Both the position numbers and the translations under genes were made by a program. 64,000 nt of DNA from Dechloromonas sp. (GTDB lineage Bacteria; Pseudomonadota; Gammaproteobacteria; Burkholderiales; Rhodocyclaceae). This document shows positions 1 to 8,457 of the stretch, piece after piece. The stretch is from the NCBI GenBank assembly GCA_011391255.1, contig JAABQV010000003.1, positions 124,001 through 188,000 on the forward strand. Direction: 5' to 3'. The notes beneath the pieces were generated by a model that saw nothing but the letters and a program-made list of their open reading frames with translations, was not told the origin of the DNA and searched no databases. Numbering within the stretch: the stretch's first letter is position 1; each line of letters opens with the position of its first letter.

Positions 1-1697
1 GAGGGCTCTATGCCGTGTGCAATAGCGTTACGAATTAACTGAGGGACCGCTTCGCGCAGAATGCCGGCGATGGAGGAGGGGATTTGGCTCAGTCGTGGAG
101 CAATCGCTTCAAAACGAACCGATTTGTTAAGGTCTTCGGCAACTTTAAGGGCGTATTTTTCGATGCTATGCAGCGTTTCCCAAAGCGGGTCGGGCGAATT
201 CTGGTCGCCGCTACGTCCGGATACATGCTGCTGAATACGACTGACGATCACTTCAATTTTGGCGACTTCAGACAATAATTTACTCAGCGCAACCGCGGCC
301 GGAATCAGGTCATCGCCCTGAATTTTGTTGCGACCACGCAAAGGAGTTAGTAATTCTTCAAAGTCGTGAATTTCCTGGCAGATGGATTGACAGCTAAGCG
401 TGCCCGCTTCGCCTTTCAGACCGTGCAAAGTCCGCGCAATCCGATTGACCAGTTGCGGGTAATTTTGGCCTACCGGCTGAACATCCTGAAGTTCCTGATT
501 GATCAGTTGCAGGTTGCGGCGGGCAGTAAGCAAAAACTCGGCGACCGTATCTGGATTATGGTCAAGCACACCAAGCAGCAAATCAATTTCACCTTTGGCT
601 CGCGATTCCGCATTCATCAGCTCGCGCTCCAGGCGCACCTCATCGGAAATGTCAAAGACACTGACCAGCAGGGCGACGACTTCGTCGTTTTCGCGAATCT
701 GGTCGAACTCGAAACTGACAAAGGTGCTCCCCTTGCGCTGTTTGGTGCCGCTGAGTAATTCGATTTCCTTGAGCGGATTCAGCTGCTCAAGCAGTACCTG
801 CTTGATTTTCCGGTTGAAAAGTATGTCTATGTAGTTTTCAGCGGCTTCTGCGCTTTCCAGCGAGCAAATCCGGGATAGCGCTTGATGAAAGTTTTCACCG
901 GTCTTGAGTTGCTCACCAAAGAGTTTGTCCAGTGACGCCGAGCGCTGGCTACCGACGGTTCTATCCCGGGTTAACAAAAACAGTCCCTCGCGCACCCCTT
1001 TCATGATTCGTTCATTTTCTTCGCGAGCCACAGCTGCTGCTTGATCACTGGCGGTAAGACGAGCAATGAATTTGAAAACGATGAACAGGAAGTTCAAAAA
1101 AGCGAGAATGATGGCGAATGTCTGGATTGTTCGCATCGTTGATGTTTTGTATTGCGCCAACGCTTCAAGCATCAGGCCAAGATCGTCGGCCTGTTGGGTC
1201 AGCCGGTTGTTGCGGGTGACCGCCTTGCTGACCGCACTCGAAACCATTTCCAGGTTCAGTGTCTCGCTATTTAGCAAAGGCGACACTTCACGGTCAATCG
1301 GATCCCAGGTATTGGCGATCTGGCTCAGTTGTTCACTGACCTTCTGGCCGAGCGCTTCAGGTTCAAGCAAGCCGCGCTTGAGAAGCCCCTCCGGCTTTTT
1401 CTGAAGTTTCTCTTGGGCATCTAGAAATCCCAGGCGAGCCCCGGAAATTTCGGCCTGACTGGTCTGCGTTATAGCGCCGCTGCGCATTTCCATATCGAGC
1501 GTCAACAGCGCTTTGGTCAGCTGCTGGGCGGATGCCCGCATTTCGCCAGCGGCATTGATGCGGCTGGTGTCATCTTCAATCTGGTGCGAGGTGTAAATAT
1601 TGATGACCGAAACGCCGGCATCAATAAAAATGAAAATGGCAATCAGCAGGACAAGGTCCCGATACTTTCCAAAGGATAGGCGAGGCAGAGAAGTCAT
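1..1697 (-). CDS. Membrane sensor kinase with Hpt and CheA-like ATPase domains (partial)
   Basis: The frame is open from an ATG at 1697 down to the window edge, so the C-terminal part of the protein is missing. An N-terminal membrane segment (about residues 12-32) is followed by a helical extracytoplasmic region, a second membrane segment (about 195-215) and a PAS-like region containing VGSQ. A histidine-phosphotransfer segment follows with LHGLKGEAGTL, where the His is the probable phosphorylation site. The last visible residues, RNAIAHGIEPS, match the N-box of CheA-type ATPase domains. The layout suggests a CheA-like hybrid kinase whose phosphorylated His lies before the ATPase domain. The input signal is unknown. 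The gene stands alone, divergent from the pseudogene at 1942. Confidence 0.85.
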   Translation of the reverse strand, partial: MTSLPRLSFGKYRDLVLLIAIFIFIDAGVSVINIYTSHQIEDDTSRINAAGEMRASAQQLTKALLTLDMEMRSGAITQTSQAEISGARLGFLDAQEKLQKKPEGLLKRGLLEPEALGQKVSEQLSQIANTWDPIDREVSPLLNSETLNLEMVSSAVSKAVTRNNRLTQQADDLGLMLEALAQYKTSTMRTIQTFAIILAFLNFLFIVFKFIARLTASDQAAAVAREENERIMKGVREGLFLLTRDRTVGSQRSASLDKLFGEQLKTGENFHQALSRICSLESAEAAENYIDILFNRKIKQVLLEQLNPLKEIELLSGTKQRKGSTFVSFEFDQIRENDEVVALLVSVFDISDEVRLERELMNAESRAKGEIDLLLGVLDHNPDTVAEFLLTARRNLQLINQELQDVQPVGQNYPQLVNRIARTLHGLKGEAGTLSCQSICQEIHDFEELLTPLRGRNKIQGDDLIPAAVALSKLLSEVAKIEVIVSRIQQHVSGRSGDQNSPDPLWETLHSIEKYALKVAEDLNKSVRFEAIAPRLSQIPSSIAGILREAVPQLIRNAIAHGIEP

Positions 1698-1765
1698 GGT
1701 GGCGTTGGAATGGAAAGGAGCCTCATGGTGCACCTGTCGGGTTACAAACAGATGAAGCAGGGCAT

Positions 1766-1800
1766 TGTTGCGGTCAACTACCGAATTGGCTGGATTTTTA
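1766..1800 (+). repeat. Dispersed TTGCGGTCAAC repeat, copy A
   Basis: The core TTGCGGTCAAC is followed by CCGAA and, further on, GGATTTTTA. It lies between the divergent kinase gene and the decayed esterase gene. It belongs to a family of at least nine related copies in this window. Confidence 0.6.
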
Positions 1801-1941
1801 TTCGGAGAAAAGACCGGAAATCTATTCCAGGAGAGGTGTGTGATCGGTCTAATCCCTGCGAGAATTCGGGCGACCCTCCCTCGGCACACGCCAGCCAGTG
1901 ATTGGGCATAATGCGCTTCCCGATTGAGCTCCCTATTTCAA

Positions 1942-2723
1942 ATGACAACCATCCTTTCATCGCTGTTTTTGCTGGTTCTACTGTTCTCTTCGATTGTCCT
2001 GCCTGTTCAAGCGCAAACCATGCGCTATCTTGGCCGGCAGGACGTACCACACGCGCATGATCACGCTGGTACCATCGTCGGTGGCCTGTCCGGCCTTGAT
2101 TTTGACCCGGCCAGCAATCATTTCGTGGCGATCTCGGATGATCGCTCGGAGCAGCAACCGGCACGCATCTATCTGCTGCAGCTGGACATTGCCAAGTTTA
2201 ATGTTAGCGAGCAGCCGGGTTTTGACGGTGTTCGTTTCGTGGGCGTCTCGACACTAAAAACCGCCGACGGAGCAGCGCATGCCGAAGGTACTGTCGATCC
2301 GGAGGCAATTCGCTTCAGCGGCGATGGCGGCTATTGGTGGGCCAGTGAGGGTAACGTCAAGCGCGGTATTTCTCCAGTCGTCGAGAAAATCGGCGCTGAC
2401 GGGGTGACACTGAGTCGCCTCGAACTGCCCGAGTATGTTCTGCCGTCCCCAGGTAAGGGCGTGCGCGACAATCTGGCGCTAGAGAGTTTGGCGTTGGAAA
2501 TGGCAAACTGTACGTCAGCACCGAAAATGCACTATTTCAGGATGGCCCGCAAGCGGATGTCGACCAACCGAGTCCGGTGCGCATCATGGTGTTCGATGCA
2601 GCGAGTGGTATGAGTTGGGGGCCGCGCCTGCCTTCAGGCGAGCGAACGCTGATTCTTGTTTCTGACGATAACTTTAGTGCGAAGCAGGTAACGCAATTTC
2701 TTGCTTTTGCGCTTGAAAATTAG
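1942..2723 (+). pseudogene. Phytase-like esterase (secreted), frameshifted and internally deleted
   Basis: From the ATG at 1942 the product has a signal peptide (ends near VQAQ) and matches the esterase-like/phytase-like beta-propeller family, with GGLSGLDFDP, FVAISDDR and VDPEAIRF. Near 2500 the frame breaks inside LALESLALE. The expected continuation (GKLYVSTENALFQDG) lies in another frame and runs to a TAG at 2721-2723. In that second frame DAASG joins directly to MSWGPRLPSGERTLILVSDDNF. I would expect about 100 residues between these two blocks, so an internal deletion is likely as well. The total of about 260 codons is short for a family I expect to be 350-400 residues. I read this as a dead gene; a sequencing error could explain the frameshift but not the deletion. 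Confidence 0.75.
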
Positions 2724-2776
2724 CCTGGGCCGTAGAGAAGAAGCCATAGCCTGGCCCATGCAGACACATGCGTGTA

Positions 2777-2803
2777 ATTATTTAGAGATATGCTCTAAAT
2801 AAT
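2777..2803. promoter_or_regulatory. Perfect 11-bp inverted repeat overlapping the start codon of the GGDEF-EAL gene
   Basis: Arms ATTATTTAGAG and CTCTAAATAAT flank a 5-base spacer. The right arm ends inside the ATG at 2802. The only GA-rich stretch that could serve as a ribosome binding site lies in the left arm. The element could be an operator or an mRNA hairpin that hides both RBS and start codon. Confidence 0.6.
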
Positions 2804-5144
2804 GTCTAACGATTTGTTCCATCCCTCCAAGCTGTTTAAAAACAGATGGTTTTTACTGCGCTCCGCAATTTTATTGAGTGCTGCGTTACTCCTTTTGGGT
2901 ATTTGGGCTTTTGCGCTGTCACGTCTTGAGATGGAACGGCAATTGGTCGTCGAACATGCCAGTATCAGTCAGCGTAATTTGGCAGAAATTATTTCGCAGA
3001 ACCTCCGGAGATTGCTTGATAGCAGCGCTCAGTATGCGCAGATACTGGAAAGTCCAAGTTATGCGGGCAACTCTCGTTCGGTCGAAAATCTTTCATCCCT
3101 CATCAGTGGCGATAGAGCCTTCAATCGGGCTGCATTTTTTGACGCCAGAGGCAAACGCTTTGACTCAAAATCAACGGCTGGCCTGCCGCCCGGTTTGCTT
3201 CGAGAGGTCAAGCAACTCACAAAAAAGAACGATGAAGAAGGCTTCTCCAATTTAGTTGTTGGTTTGCCTTCAGGTGCGCCTGAAGATATGTGGCAAGTGC
3301 CGCTGTTGCTGACGGTGAGAAGCGTTGGCGATCGCCATTTCGGCATTTTGGTTTTGCACCTGGATTTGGGTTACTTGTTGCAGCAGTATCGGGATATCGA
3401 GATTGGCCGAAGTGGCCTGATCCGGATATTGAAGCAGGATGGCATTGAACTGGCTCGAGCCAGAGCCGGCGGTCTTGAAATCAATCACACAGGCAAAAAT
3501 AAAAATGACTTTGATCAGGCGCTGATGGCGGGAACACGAATATCGGCGCAAGCCCAAGACGGTCCTGTTTACCTTAGCAATGTCAACTTCGTCAAAACCT
3601 ACCCGCTAGCAGTTGATGTTGGTCAGGAAATGGACGAGATCCTGTCGAATTTCCATTCTCGTCAGCAGAAGTATGTCATTACATTGCTTATTTTTTCTGT
3701 GGTCGTTGTGCTGCTGACATTCGTGATAATTGGTGCGCTTCGGCGACAAAAAAGTTATATCGATGCCATTATCTCCTCCGAAAAAGAAAAGTATCTCCTG
3801 ATTGAGCAATTGGAGCTGGAGAAACTGCATGCATTGGAGCTGGCATCAAACGACCATCTCACAGGCTTGCACAATCGCCGCATGTTTATGTCACTCGCCG
3901 AGAGCCACTTGGCTCGAGCCGTGCGCAGTCGAAAACATTACGCCTTGGCATTTCTCGATTTGGATCGCTTCAAGGCGATCAATGACAGTCTCGGCCATCA
4001 TGTCGGTGATCTCCTATTGCAGGGCGTCGCCGGACGACTCCAGAAGCATCTCCGGCAGTCAGACGTAATCGCCCGGCTGGGTGGCGACGAATTTGTCGTT
4101 CTGATTACTGGCTTGGAGAAGGAAGACGATGTCGTTGAGGTCGCCCAGAAGTTGGTCGAGATTGTCGGTGAGCCGTTTGCCGATCTTGATGGACATGAGG
4201 TTCATGTCAGCCCCAGCATAGGTGTGGCCGTTTTCCCGCGCGATGCGGATGACCTTGATACCCTGATTCGTCATGCCGACCTCGCCATGTACCAAAGTAA
4301 ACGAGCTGGTCGCGGATGCTGCACGTTTTTTGATGCAGCAATGAACACTCACGAACCAAGTGGCGCTTACGATACTGAACAAAAACTGGCGCATGCCATT
4401 GAGGCTGACCAATTCCGCCTCTACTTCCAACCCAAACTGGATCTGCATACTCATCGCGTGAGCGGTTTTGAGGCACTGATCCGCTGGGAGCACCCCACGC
4501 AAGGTCTGGTTTTCCCGAAGGATTTCATTCCATTGGCCGAGAAAACCGGGCAAATATTCCAAATTGGCAACTGGGTCATTGCCGCAGCCTGCCGGCAACT
4601 TCACGAATGGCAAGGCGAAGGATTGACTACCTTGCCTATCGCTATCAATCTTTCCGGGCGTCAATTCCTGGACAAGTCGTTGCCGGAACGTTTAGTCAGA
4701 CATCTGAATGAATTTGGTCTGGATTCAGGATTGTTGCAGGTTGAGGTGACGGAAAGCAGTTTGATCGAACGAATTGAAGAAGCAGGATCAATGCTCTCCG
4801 AAATCAGGGCGGCAGGGATCAAAATTTCTCTTGATGACTTTGGAAACGGTTATTCCAGCTTGAATTACATCAAGACCTTGCCGATTGATGTAATCAAGAT
4901 TGATCGTGGTTTTGTCCACGACATTGTAAACAGCTACGACGACAGCGTGATCGTTCTGTCAGCAATCACGCTTGCCCACAACCTCGGCATGCGGGTCATT
5001 GCCGAAGGTGTCGAAACACGCGCGCAGCTTGTCCATCTGAAAACGGGCGGCTGCGATGAAATTCAAGGCTATTACTTTGCCCGTCCATTGCCCGCTGACG
5101 AGGCGCGTGAGTGGCTTATGAACCCAACCAGAGAGGATTTATGA
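2802..5144 (+). CDS. Membrane GGDEF-EAL protein (c-di-GMP turnover) with periplasmic sensor
   Basis: This 780-residue protein has membrane helices at about 18-40 and 290-313 that bracket a periplasmic region of about 245 residues, probably a Cache-type sensor. The GGDEF domain carries intact GGDEF at about 427-431 with an upstream RQSD that fits the RxxD inhibitory site. The EAL domain keeps EALIR (about 557), VEVTES, DDFGNGYSSL, KIDRGF and AEGVE. Both cyclase and phosphodiesterase centres therefore look intact. The stop codon overlaps the ATG of the next gene (ATGA at 5141-5144), so a PhnD-like binding protein is translationally coupled and may feed ligand information to the sensor region. 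The RBS is poor and lies inside the inverted repeat over the start. Confidence 0.92.
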   Translation: MSNDLFHPSKLFKNRWFLLRSAILLSAALLLLGIWAFALSRLEMERQLVVEHASISQRNLAEIISQNLRRLLDSSAQYAQILESPSYAGNSRSVENLSSLISGDRAFNRAAFFDARGKRFDSKSTAGLPPGLLREVKQLTKKNDEEGFSNLVVGLPSGAPEDMWQVPLLLTVRSVGDRHFGILVLHLDLGYLLQQYRDIEIGRSGLIRILKQDGIELARARAGGLEINHTGKNKNDFDQALMAGTRISAQAQDGPVYLSNVNFVKTYPLAVDVGQEMDEILSNFHSRQQKYVITLLIFSVVVVLLTFVIIGALRRQKSYIDAIISSEKEKYLLIEQLELEKLHALELASNDHLTGLHNRRMFMSLAESHLARAVRSRKHYALAFLDLDRFKAINDSLGHHVGDLLLQGVAGRLQKHLRQSDVIARLGGDEFVVLITGLEKEDDVVEVAQKLVEIVGEPFADLDGHEVHVSPSIGVAVFPRDADDLDTLIRHADLAMYQSKRAGRGCCTFFDAAMNTHEPSGAYDTEQKLAHAIEADQFRLYFQPKLDLHTHRVSGFEALIRWEHPTQGLVFPKDFIPLAEKTGQIFQIGNWVIAAACRQLHEWQGEGLTTLPIAINLSGRQFLDKSLPERLVRHLNEFGLDSGLLQVEVTESSLIERIEEAGSMLSEIRAAGIKISLDDFGNGYSSLNYIKTLPIDVIKIDRGFVHDIVNSYDDSVIVLSAITLAHNLGMRVIAEGVETRAQLVHLKTGGCDEIQGYYFARPLPADEAREWLMNPTREDL

Positions 5145-6028
5145 AGCTCATTATCCGCACGATAATCACGATTTTATTTCTCGCGCAGGGCAGTTTGCTG
5201 GCAGCCGCCCCAGGCAAGTGCGAGGATCCTGACCCGCTTAGGTTCTCTTTGATTACTCGCAAAGATCCGATTAAACAACTGGAGGATCATCGTCCTTTGC
5301 TTCGGCAACTGGAAAAACAACTTGGCCGAAGGATTAGTGTTGTCCAGGTTTCTTCTTATGGGGCTGTTATCGAGGGGTTGGTCGCGAACTCGATTGACCT
5401 GGCTTCGATGGGCCCTGGTTCCTATGCGATCGCGCGTAGCCGTGATGAATCAATTACCCCATTTGTGACGTGGTCCATGCAAGGCGGTACTTTCGTCAAA
5501 GCAAATTCCCTTTCCTATAATTCTTTGCTGATTGTGCTGGCGAGCAGCACTTTCAAGCGGATTGAAGATTTGCGCTCGCACAATATCAGTTTGACCGATC
5601 CAGCCAGCACCTCGGGCGGGGTGATCCCGCGTGCTGAATTCAGTAAAGCGGTGGGTCAGCCACTGGACGATTTTGTCGGGCGGGTCACCTACTCGGGCGG
5701 GCATGATCGCTCGGTAATCGCCTTGGGTAAACGCCAGGTTGACGCAGCTTTCGTTGCCAGTGAGCACCTTGATCAGGCTATTCGTGACGGGCTGGTCAAG
5801 GCGACGGAGATTCGCGTGCTTTGGGAATCGAGCCCCATTCCTCACGATCCCTTTGTCTACCGTGGGAAGTTGTGTCCTGAACTAAAAGCCAAAATTCGCG
5901 GTGCTTTTTTCTCGGATACCCCAGAAATGCGTGAGATGTTACGCAATCTAAAGGGTGATCGTTTCGTGCCGGTCACTGATGATGCCTACCGCCAAATCAG
6001 GGAAGTGATGCTGCGCGAACAAAAATAA
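5141..6028 (+). CDS. PhnD-like periplasmic substrate-binding protein
   Basis: I place the start at the ATG at 5141, with the purine-rich GAGAGGA just upstream, rather than an earlier in-frame codon. The 295-residue product begins with a signal peptide ending near LLAAA. It resembles the PhnD (phosphate/phosphonate ABC binding protein) family, with RFSLITRKDP, the YGAVIEGLV block and DLASMGPGSY. No ABC permease or ATPase lies nearby, and the gene overlaps the upstream GGDEF-EAL gene by 4 bp. By inference it is a periplasmic ligand sensor for that kinase-free c-di-GMP enzyme rather than a transporter subunit. The ligand is unknown. Confidence 0.85.
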   Translation: MKLIIRTIITILFLAQGSLLAAAPGKCEDPDPLRFSLITRKDPIKQLEDHRPLLRQLEKQLGRRISVVQVSSYGAVIEGLVANSIDLASMGPGSYAIARSRDESITPFVTWSMQGGTFVKANSLSYNSLLIVLASSTFKRIEDLRSHNISLTDPASTSGGVIPRAEFSKAVGQPLDDFVGRVTYSGGHDRSVIALGKRQVDAAFVASEHLDQAIRDGLVKATEIRVLWESSPIPHDPFVYRGKLCPELKAKIRGAFFSDTPEMREMLRNLKGDRFVPVTDDAYRQIREVMLREQK

Positions 6029-6061
6029 TCGGGTGTTGCAGTCAATTCAAAACCACTTAAA

Positions 6062-6076
6062 TGATTCGATTCAAAA
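6062..6076 (+). repeat. 15-bp direct repeat, left copy (TGATTCGATTCAAAA)
   Basis: An identical 15-base sequence recurs in the same orientation at 6783-6797. The two copies bracket the phosphatase-like gene at 6267-6770. Confidence 0.6.
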
Positions 6077-6148
6077 TTTTGGATAGCCGGGATAGATACG
6101 CCAGAGAAACATTGGAAGGGAAGGGCGCTCGATGCTGCTACCCCTTGT

Positions 6149-6183
6149 TTGTTGCGGTCAACTCCCGAAACTGACCGATTTCC
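6149..6183 (+). repeat. Dispersed TTGCGGTCAAC repeat, copy B
   Basis: Core GTTGCGGTCAAC is followed by CCCGAAA and CCGATTT, as in copies A, C and D. A more diverged copy (TTGCAGTCAATTC) may lie at 6036-6048. Confidence 0.6.
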
Positions 6184-6266
6184 TACGCAAAAAAGCACGG
6201 TAGTCCGGGCTGGGGTGAGATAGATCGACGAACTTTACCCTGATCGTGGGTGGCTCACCAGCAAAG

Positions 6267-6770
6267 CTAATCTTGCGTTTTCCCAATGTCGTTGAGATGC
6301 TTTTGCAGCGCCACCTTGTCTATCGTGTTCCACGGCAGGTTGGTCAGCAGCTCAATCCGGTTACGCAGCTGACGAAAGGCATCAACGAAGGCACGTTTTT
6401 TGTCGACATCTCTACCTTCAACTGCCGCCGGGTCGGAAATTCTCCAGTCAGTCATCATCGGCTGGCCCGGCCATGCCGGAGAGGTTTCGCCGACAACGTC
6501 CTCGCCGACCGTAATCACAAAATCGAGTTCGGGTGCGCTGGCGTTGATGAATTCATTCCAGGATTTGCTGCTCAGTCCGTTGGTCGGCAGATTCCGGTTT
6601 CTTAATTCGGCAAGAGCCATTGCGTGGATAGTGCCACTCGAATTGCTACCGGCGCTGTAGGCTTTGAAGAGGCCTTTGTTGATGCTGATATCGTTCATGA
6701 TGGCTTCGGCCATGATTGAGCGGGCAGCGTTGCTGGTGCACAAGAAAAGTACGTTTTTGACTTCGGCCAT
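6267..6770 (-). CDS. Low-molecular-weight phosphatase / arsenate reductase family protein
   Basis: The 167-residue product opens with VLFLCTSNAARS, the C-x5-R phosphate-binding loop (Cys11, Arg17). A later SDPA supplies the general-acid Asp typical of low-molecular-weight tyrosine phosphatases and the related ArsC arsenate reductases. Proteins of this form next to no ars genes can be either enzyme. No ArsR, ArsB or Acr3 gene is visible, so I do not assign arsC. It is a monocistron flanked by two copies of a 15-bp direct repeat. Confidence 0.85.
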   Translation of the reverse strand: MAEVKNVLFLCTSNAARSIMAEAIMNDISINKGLFKAYSAGSNSSGTIHAMALAELRNRNLPTNGLSSKSWNEFINASAPELDFVITVGEDVVGETSPAWPGQPMMTDWRISDPAAVEGRDVDKKRAFVDAFRQLRNRIELLTNLPWNTIDKVALQKHLNDIGKTQD

Positions 6771-6782
6771 CGGTAACTCCCC

Positions 6783-6797
6783 TGATTCGATTCAAAA
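6783..6797 (+). repeat. 15-bp direct repeat, right copy (TGATTCGATTCAAAA)
   Basis: This is identical to 6062-6076 and lies just upstream of the start of the phosphatase-like gene. The bases flanking the two copies differ. Confidence 0.6.
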
Positions 6798-7053
6798 AAG
6801 GTCAATTTCAGATTGAAGGTGAGTCGCCATCTGGATCAATGTGCGGCACCTTAAATTTCTGATCCGAGTTTACTTGGCTGCTATGAAGGGCGTTATTTCA
6901 AATCTATTTCAGACTGAATTATGTCATTCGAGATTTGAGTTGCATTGAGGTTTCGTCAGTTTTGCGTTGAAATATCAATGCAGCAAATTTGTAACACTAA
7001 GCATCTCCGGATAACGATAAAGTATTGGCAGTGTGTTTTACTTTGGAGCCTTG

Positions 7054-7296
7054 ATGAAAACCGCAGCCCCCGAATTTATTGAGCTTACCGCCACTTTGAG
7101 TGAAGAGGCCAAGCGTCGCATTCTGAGCAGAACGCGCGGTAAGGTTTTCGACCGGTTCAGCAAGTACGAAATGACCGACGATGAAGCGATTGCGATTCAG
7201 CTCACTATCGAAGAAGAGGATCGGAAGGAATGGCTGGAAAAAGTACGCGAACTGCGCGCCAAAGATGCAAAGAAAGCCAAAAAGAAAACTGACTGA
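7054..7296 (+). CDS. Small charged hypothetical protein
   Basis: This 80-residue protein starts at the ATG at 7054, which has GGAG five bases upstream; an earlier in-frame GTG at 7033 lacks that support. It is highly charged, has no membrane segment, and ends in a Lys-rich tail (KKAKKKTD). I do not recognise the family. The gene converges closely with the hydrolase gene ending at 7308. The upstream region 6798-7053 is AT-rich and holds no other gene I can see. Confidence 0.65.
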   Translation: MKTAAPEFIELTATLSEEAKRRILSRTRGKVFDRFSKYEMTDDEAIAIQLTIEEEDRKEWLEKVRELRAKDAKKAKKKTD

Positions 7297-7307
7297 AAAC
7301 TTGGGGC

Positions 7308-8060
7308 TCAGGCCTCAAGTGGCTCGTCGATAAACACTTGGGTAAGAAATAGCGCTATTGCCTCTTCGACAGAAGCATGGCGAAGTAGTCCGCGATGCTT
7401 GCCTTGGGTCACGATGTGTTCCGTTAAATCCCCATCCCACTTACTAAAGAGCGCATCGGTGAGAACAGTCGGGATGGTTGTGTCGCATGCTCCGGTAATC
7501 GAAAGCACCTTGCAGTGAACCTTGGCGATGTAGTTAGTCGACTTGAACTTATCCTGAAGCAAAAAACTCGGGAAAAATCCAACACGACATCGAATTACAT
7601 TGACCAATGAGTCAAACGGCGAGATCAGTATCAGTCCCGCTGTTTGGCGGGCAGCACAGACCTGGACGGCGATGCCGGAGCCCAGGCTGCGCCCGATAAT
7701 GACGATGGAAGATAGTGGTATTTGTGCCTCGGCGCTCAGCCAATCCAGAACATAAAGCCCGTCGCTGACCAGTGTGACCTCTGATGGCTGGCCGCTCGAG
7801 GGGCCAAGCCCACGGTAATTGAATACTGCCACCGCGATATTTTTCATGCTGCCAAGAAAGCGAAAAATCGTTGTCGGACTTTCTCTACGGCCATTGAAAT
7901 ACAGAACCGCTCCCGTGATGTGACCATGGGGAACCGCCAGCCAACCCTGCAGCGTAATGCCGTCAATCGAGACGGAGAATTGCCTGATCCGATGTTCGGC
8001 TGCCTGAGGAAGGATGGGCGGCTTCGGATTGCTGAACAACAGTTTTCGCCGAAGACTCAA
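7308..8060 (-). CDS. Alpha/beta hydrolase
   Basis: The 250-residue protein has the nucleophile elbow GRSLGSG (Ser125), a likely acid Asp193 in TGACDTTIP and a His222 in GKHRG. These form a plausible Ser-Asp-His triad. There is no signal peptide, so it is probably cytoplasmic. It begins at a TTG (8060) with GAGG upstream, overlapping the stop of the preceding gene (TTGA), so it is translationally coupled to the 93-residue hypothetical. The substrate cannot be told from sequence. Confidence 0.8.
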   Translation of the reverse strand: MSLRRKLLFSNPKPPILPQAAEHRIRQFSVSIDGITLQGWLAVPHGHITGAVLYFNGRRESPTTIFRFLGSMKNIAVAVFNYRGLGPSSGQPSEVTLVSDGLYVLDWLSAEAQIPLSSIVIIGRSLGSGIAVQVCAARQTAGLILISPFDSLVNVIRCRVGFFPSFLLQDKFKSTNYIAKVHCKVLSITGACDTTIPTVLTDALFSKWDGDLTEHIVTQGKHRGLLRHASVEEAIALFLTQVFIDEPLEA

Positions 8061-8338
8061 ATACCCTCAGTCAGGATGTGAGGTAACGGGTATTTACGGG
8101 AAAAGTGGGCGTAGGCTTGCCTTAATTCCAGTCCGCTTTTTGTTTGACGGTCGATCTCGGCTGAGGCAATCAGGTCGCGATACATGTGATGGAGCACAGC
8201 CAGGCCGCTTTCGCTGGCCAACAACTGTTGGGCAAGGGCAATTGAATCGTCCGTTGGAAGTCCCATCGCCTGACGCACTGTTGAAACTGTTTCTTGGTCA
8301 AGATCGATGAAATCTTTGACGTCAATGATTGAAAGCAC
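8057..8338 (-). CDS. Hypothetical protein, first gene of a two-gene operon
   Basis: This 93-residue protein starts at a GTG (8338) preceded by GGGAGA. It is soluble and mostly helical by eye, without a motif I can name. The TGA overlaps the TTG start of the hydrolase, so the two are likely co-expressed. The function is unknown. Confidence 0.65.
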   Translation of the reverse strand: MLSIIDVKDFIDLDQETVSTVRQAMGLPTDDSIALAQQLLASESGLAVLHHMYRDLIASAEIDRQTKSGLELRQAYAHFSRKYPLPHILTEGI

Positions 8339-8384
8339 GTCAATCTCCCTGACTTTTGCAAAAAAACGTTCGTTAAATTATCAA

Positions 8385-8417
8385 GAAAATCGGGTGAATT
8401 TCAGCGTTGACCGCAAC
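8385..8417 (-). repeat. Dispersed TTGCGGTCAAC repeat, copy C
   Basis: On the minus strand GTTGCGGTCAACGCTGAAA is followed by CCCGATTTTC. It sits between two genes that are both on the minus strand. Confidence 0.6.
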
Positions 8418-8457
8418 AGATTGAAATTCTCCCGATATTTTAAGCATGGCTGCCGTC

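Noticed and set aside
1710-1901. 63-codon plus-strand frame between the kinase and the esterase pseudogene
   Set aside because: It contains repeat copy A and has no RBS or domain.
6036-6048. Possible tenth copy of the dispersed repeat (TTGCAGTCAATTC)
   Set aside because: It differs from the core at two positions and its 3' part does not follow the consensus closely enough to count.
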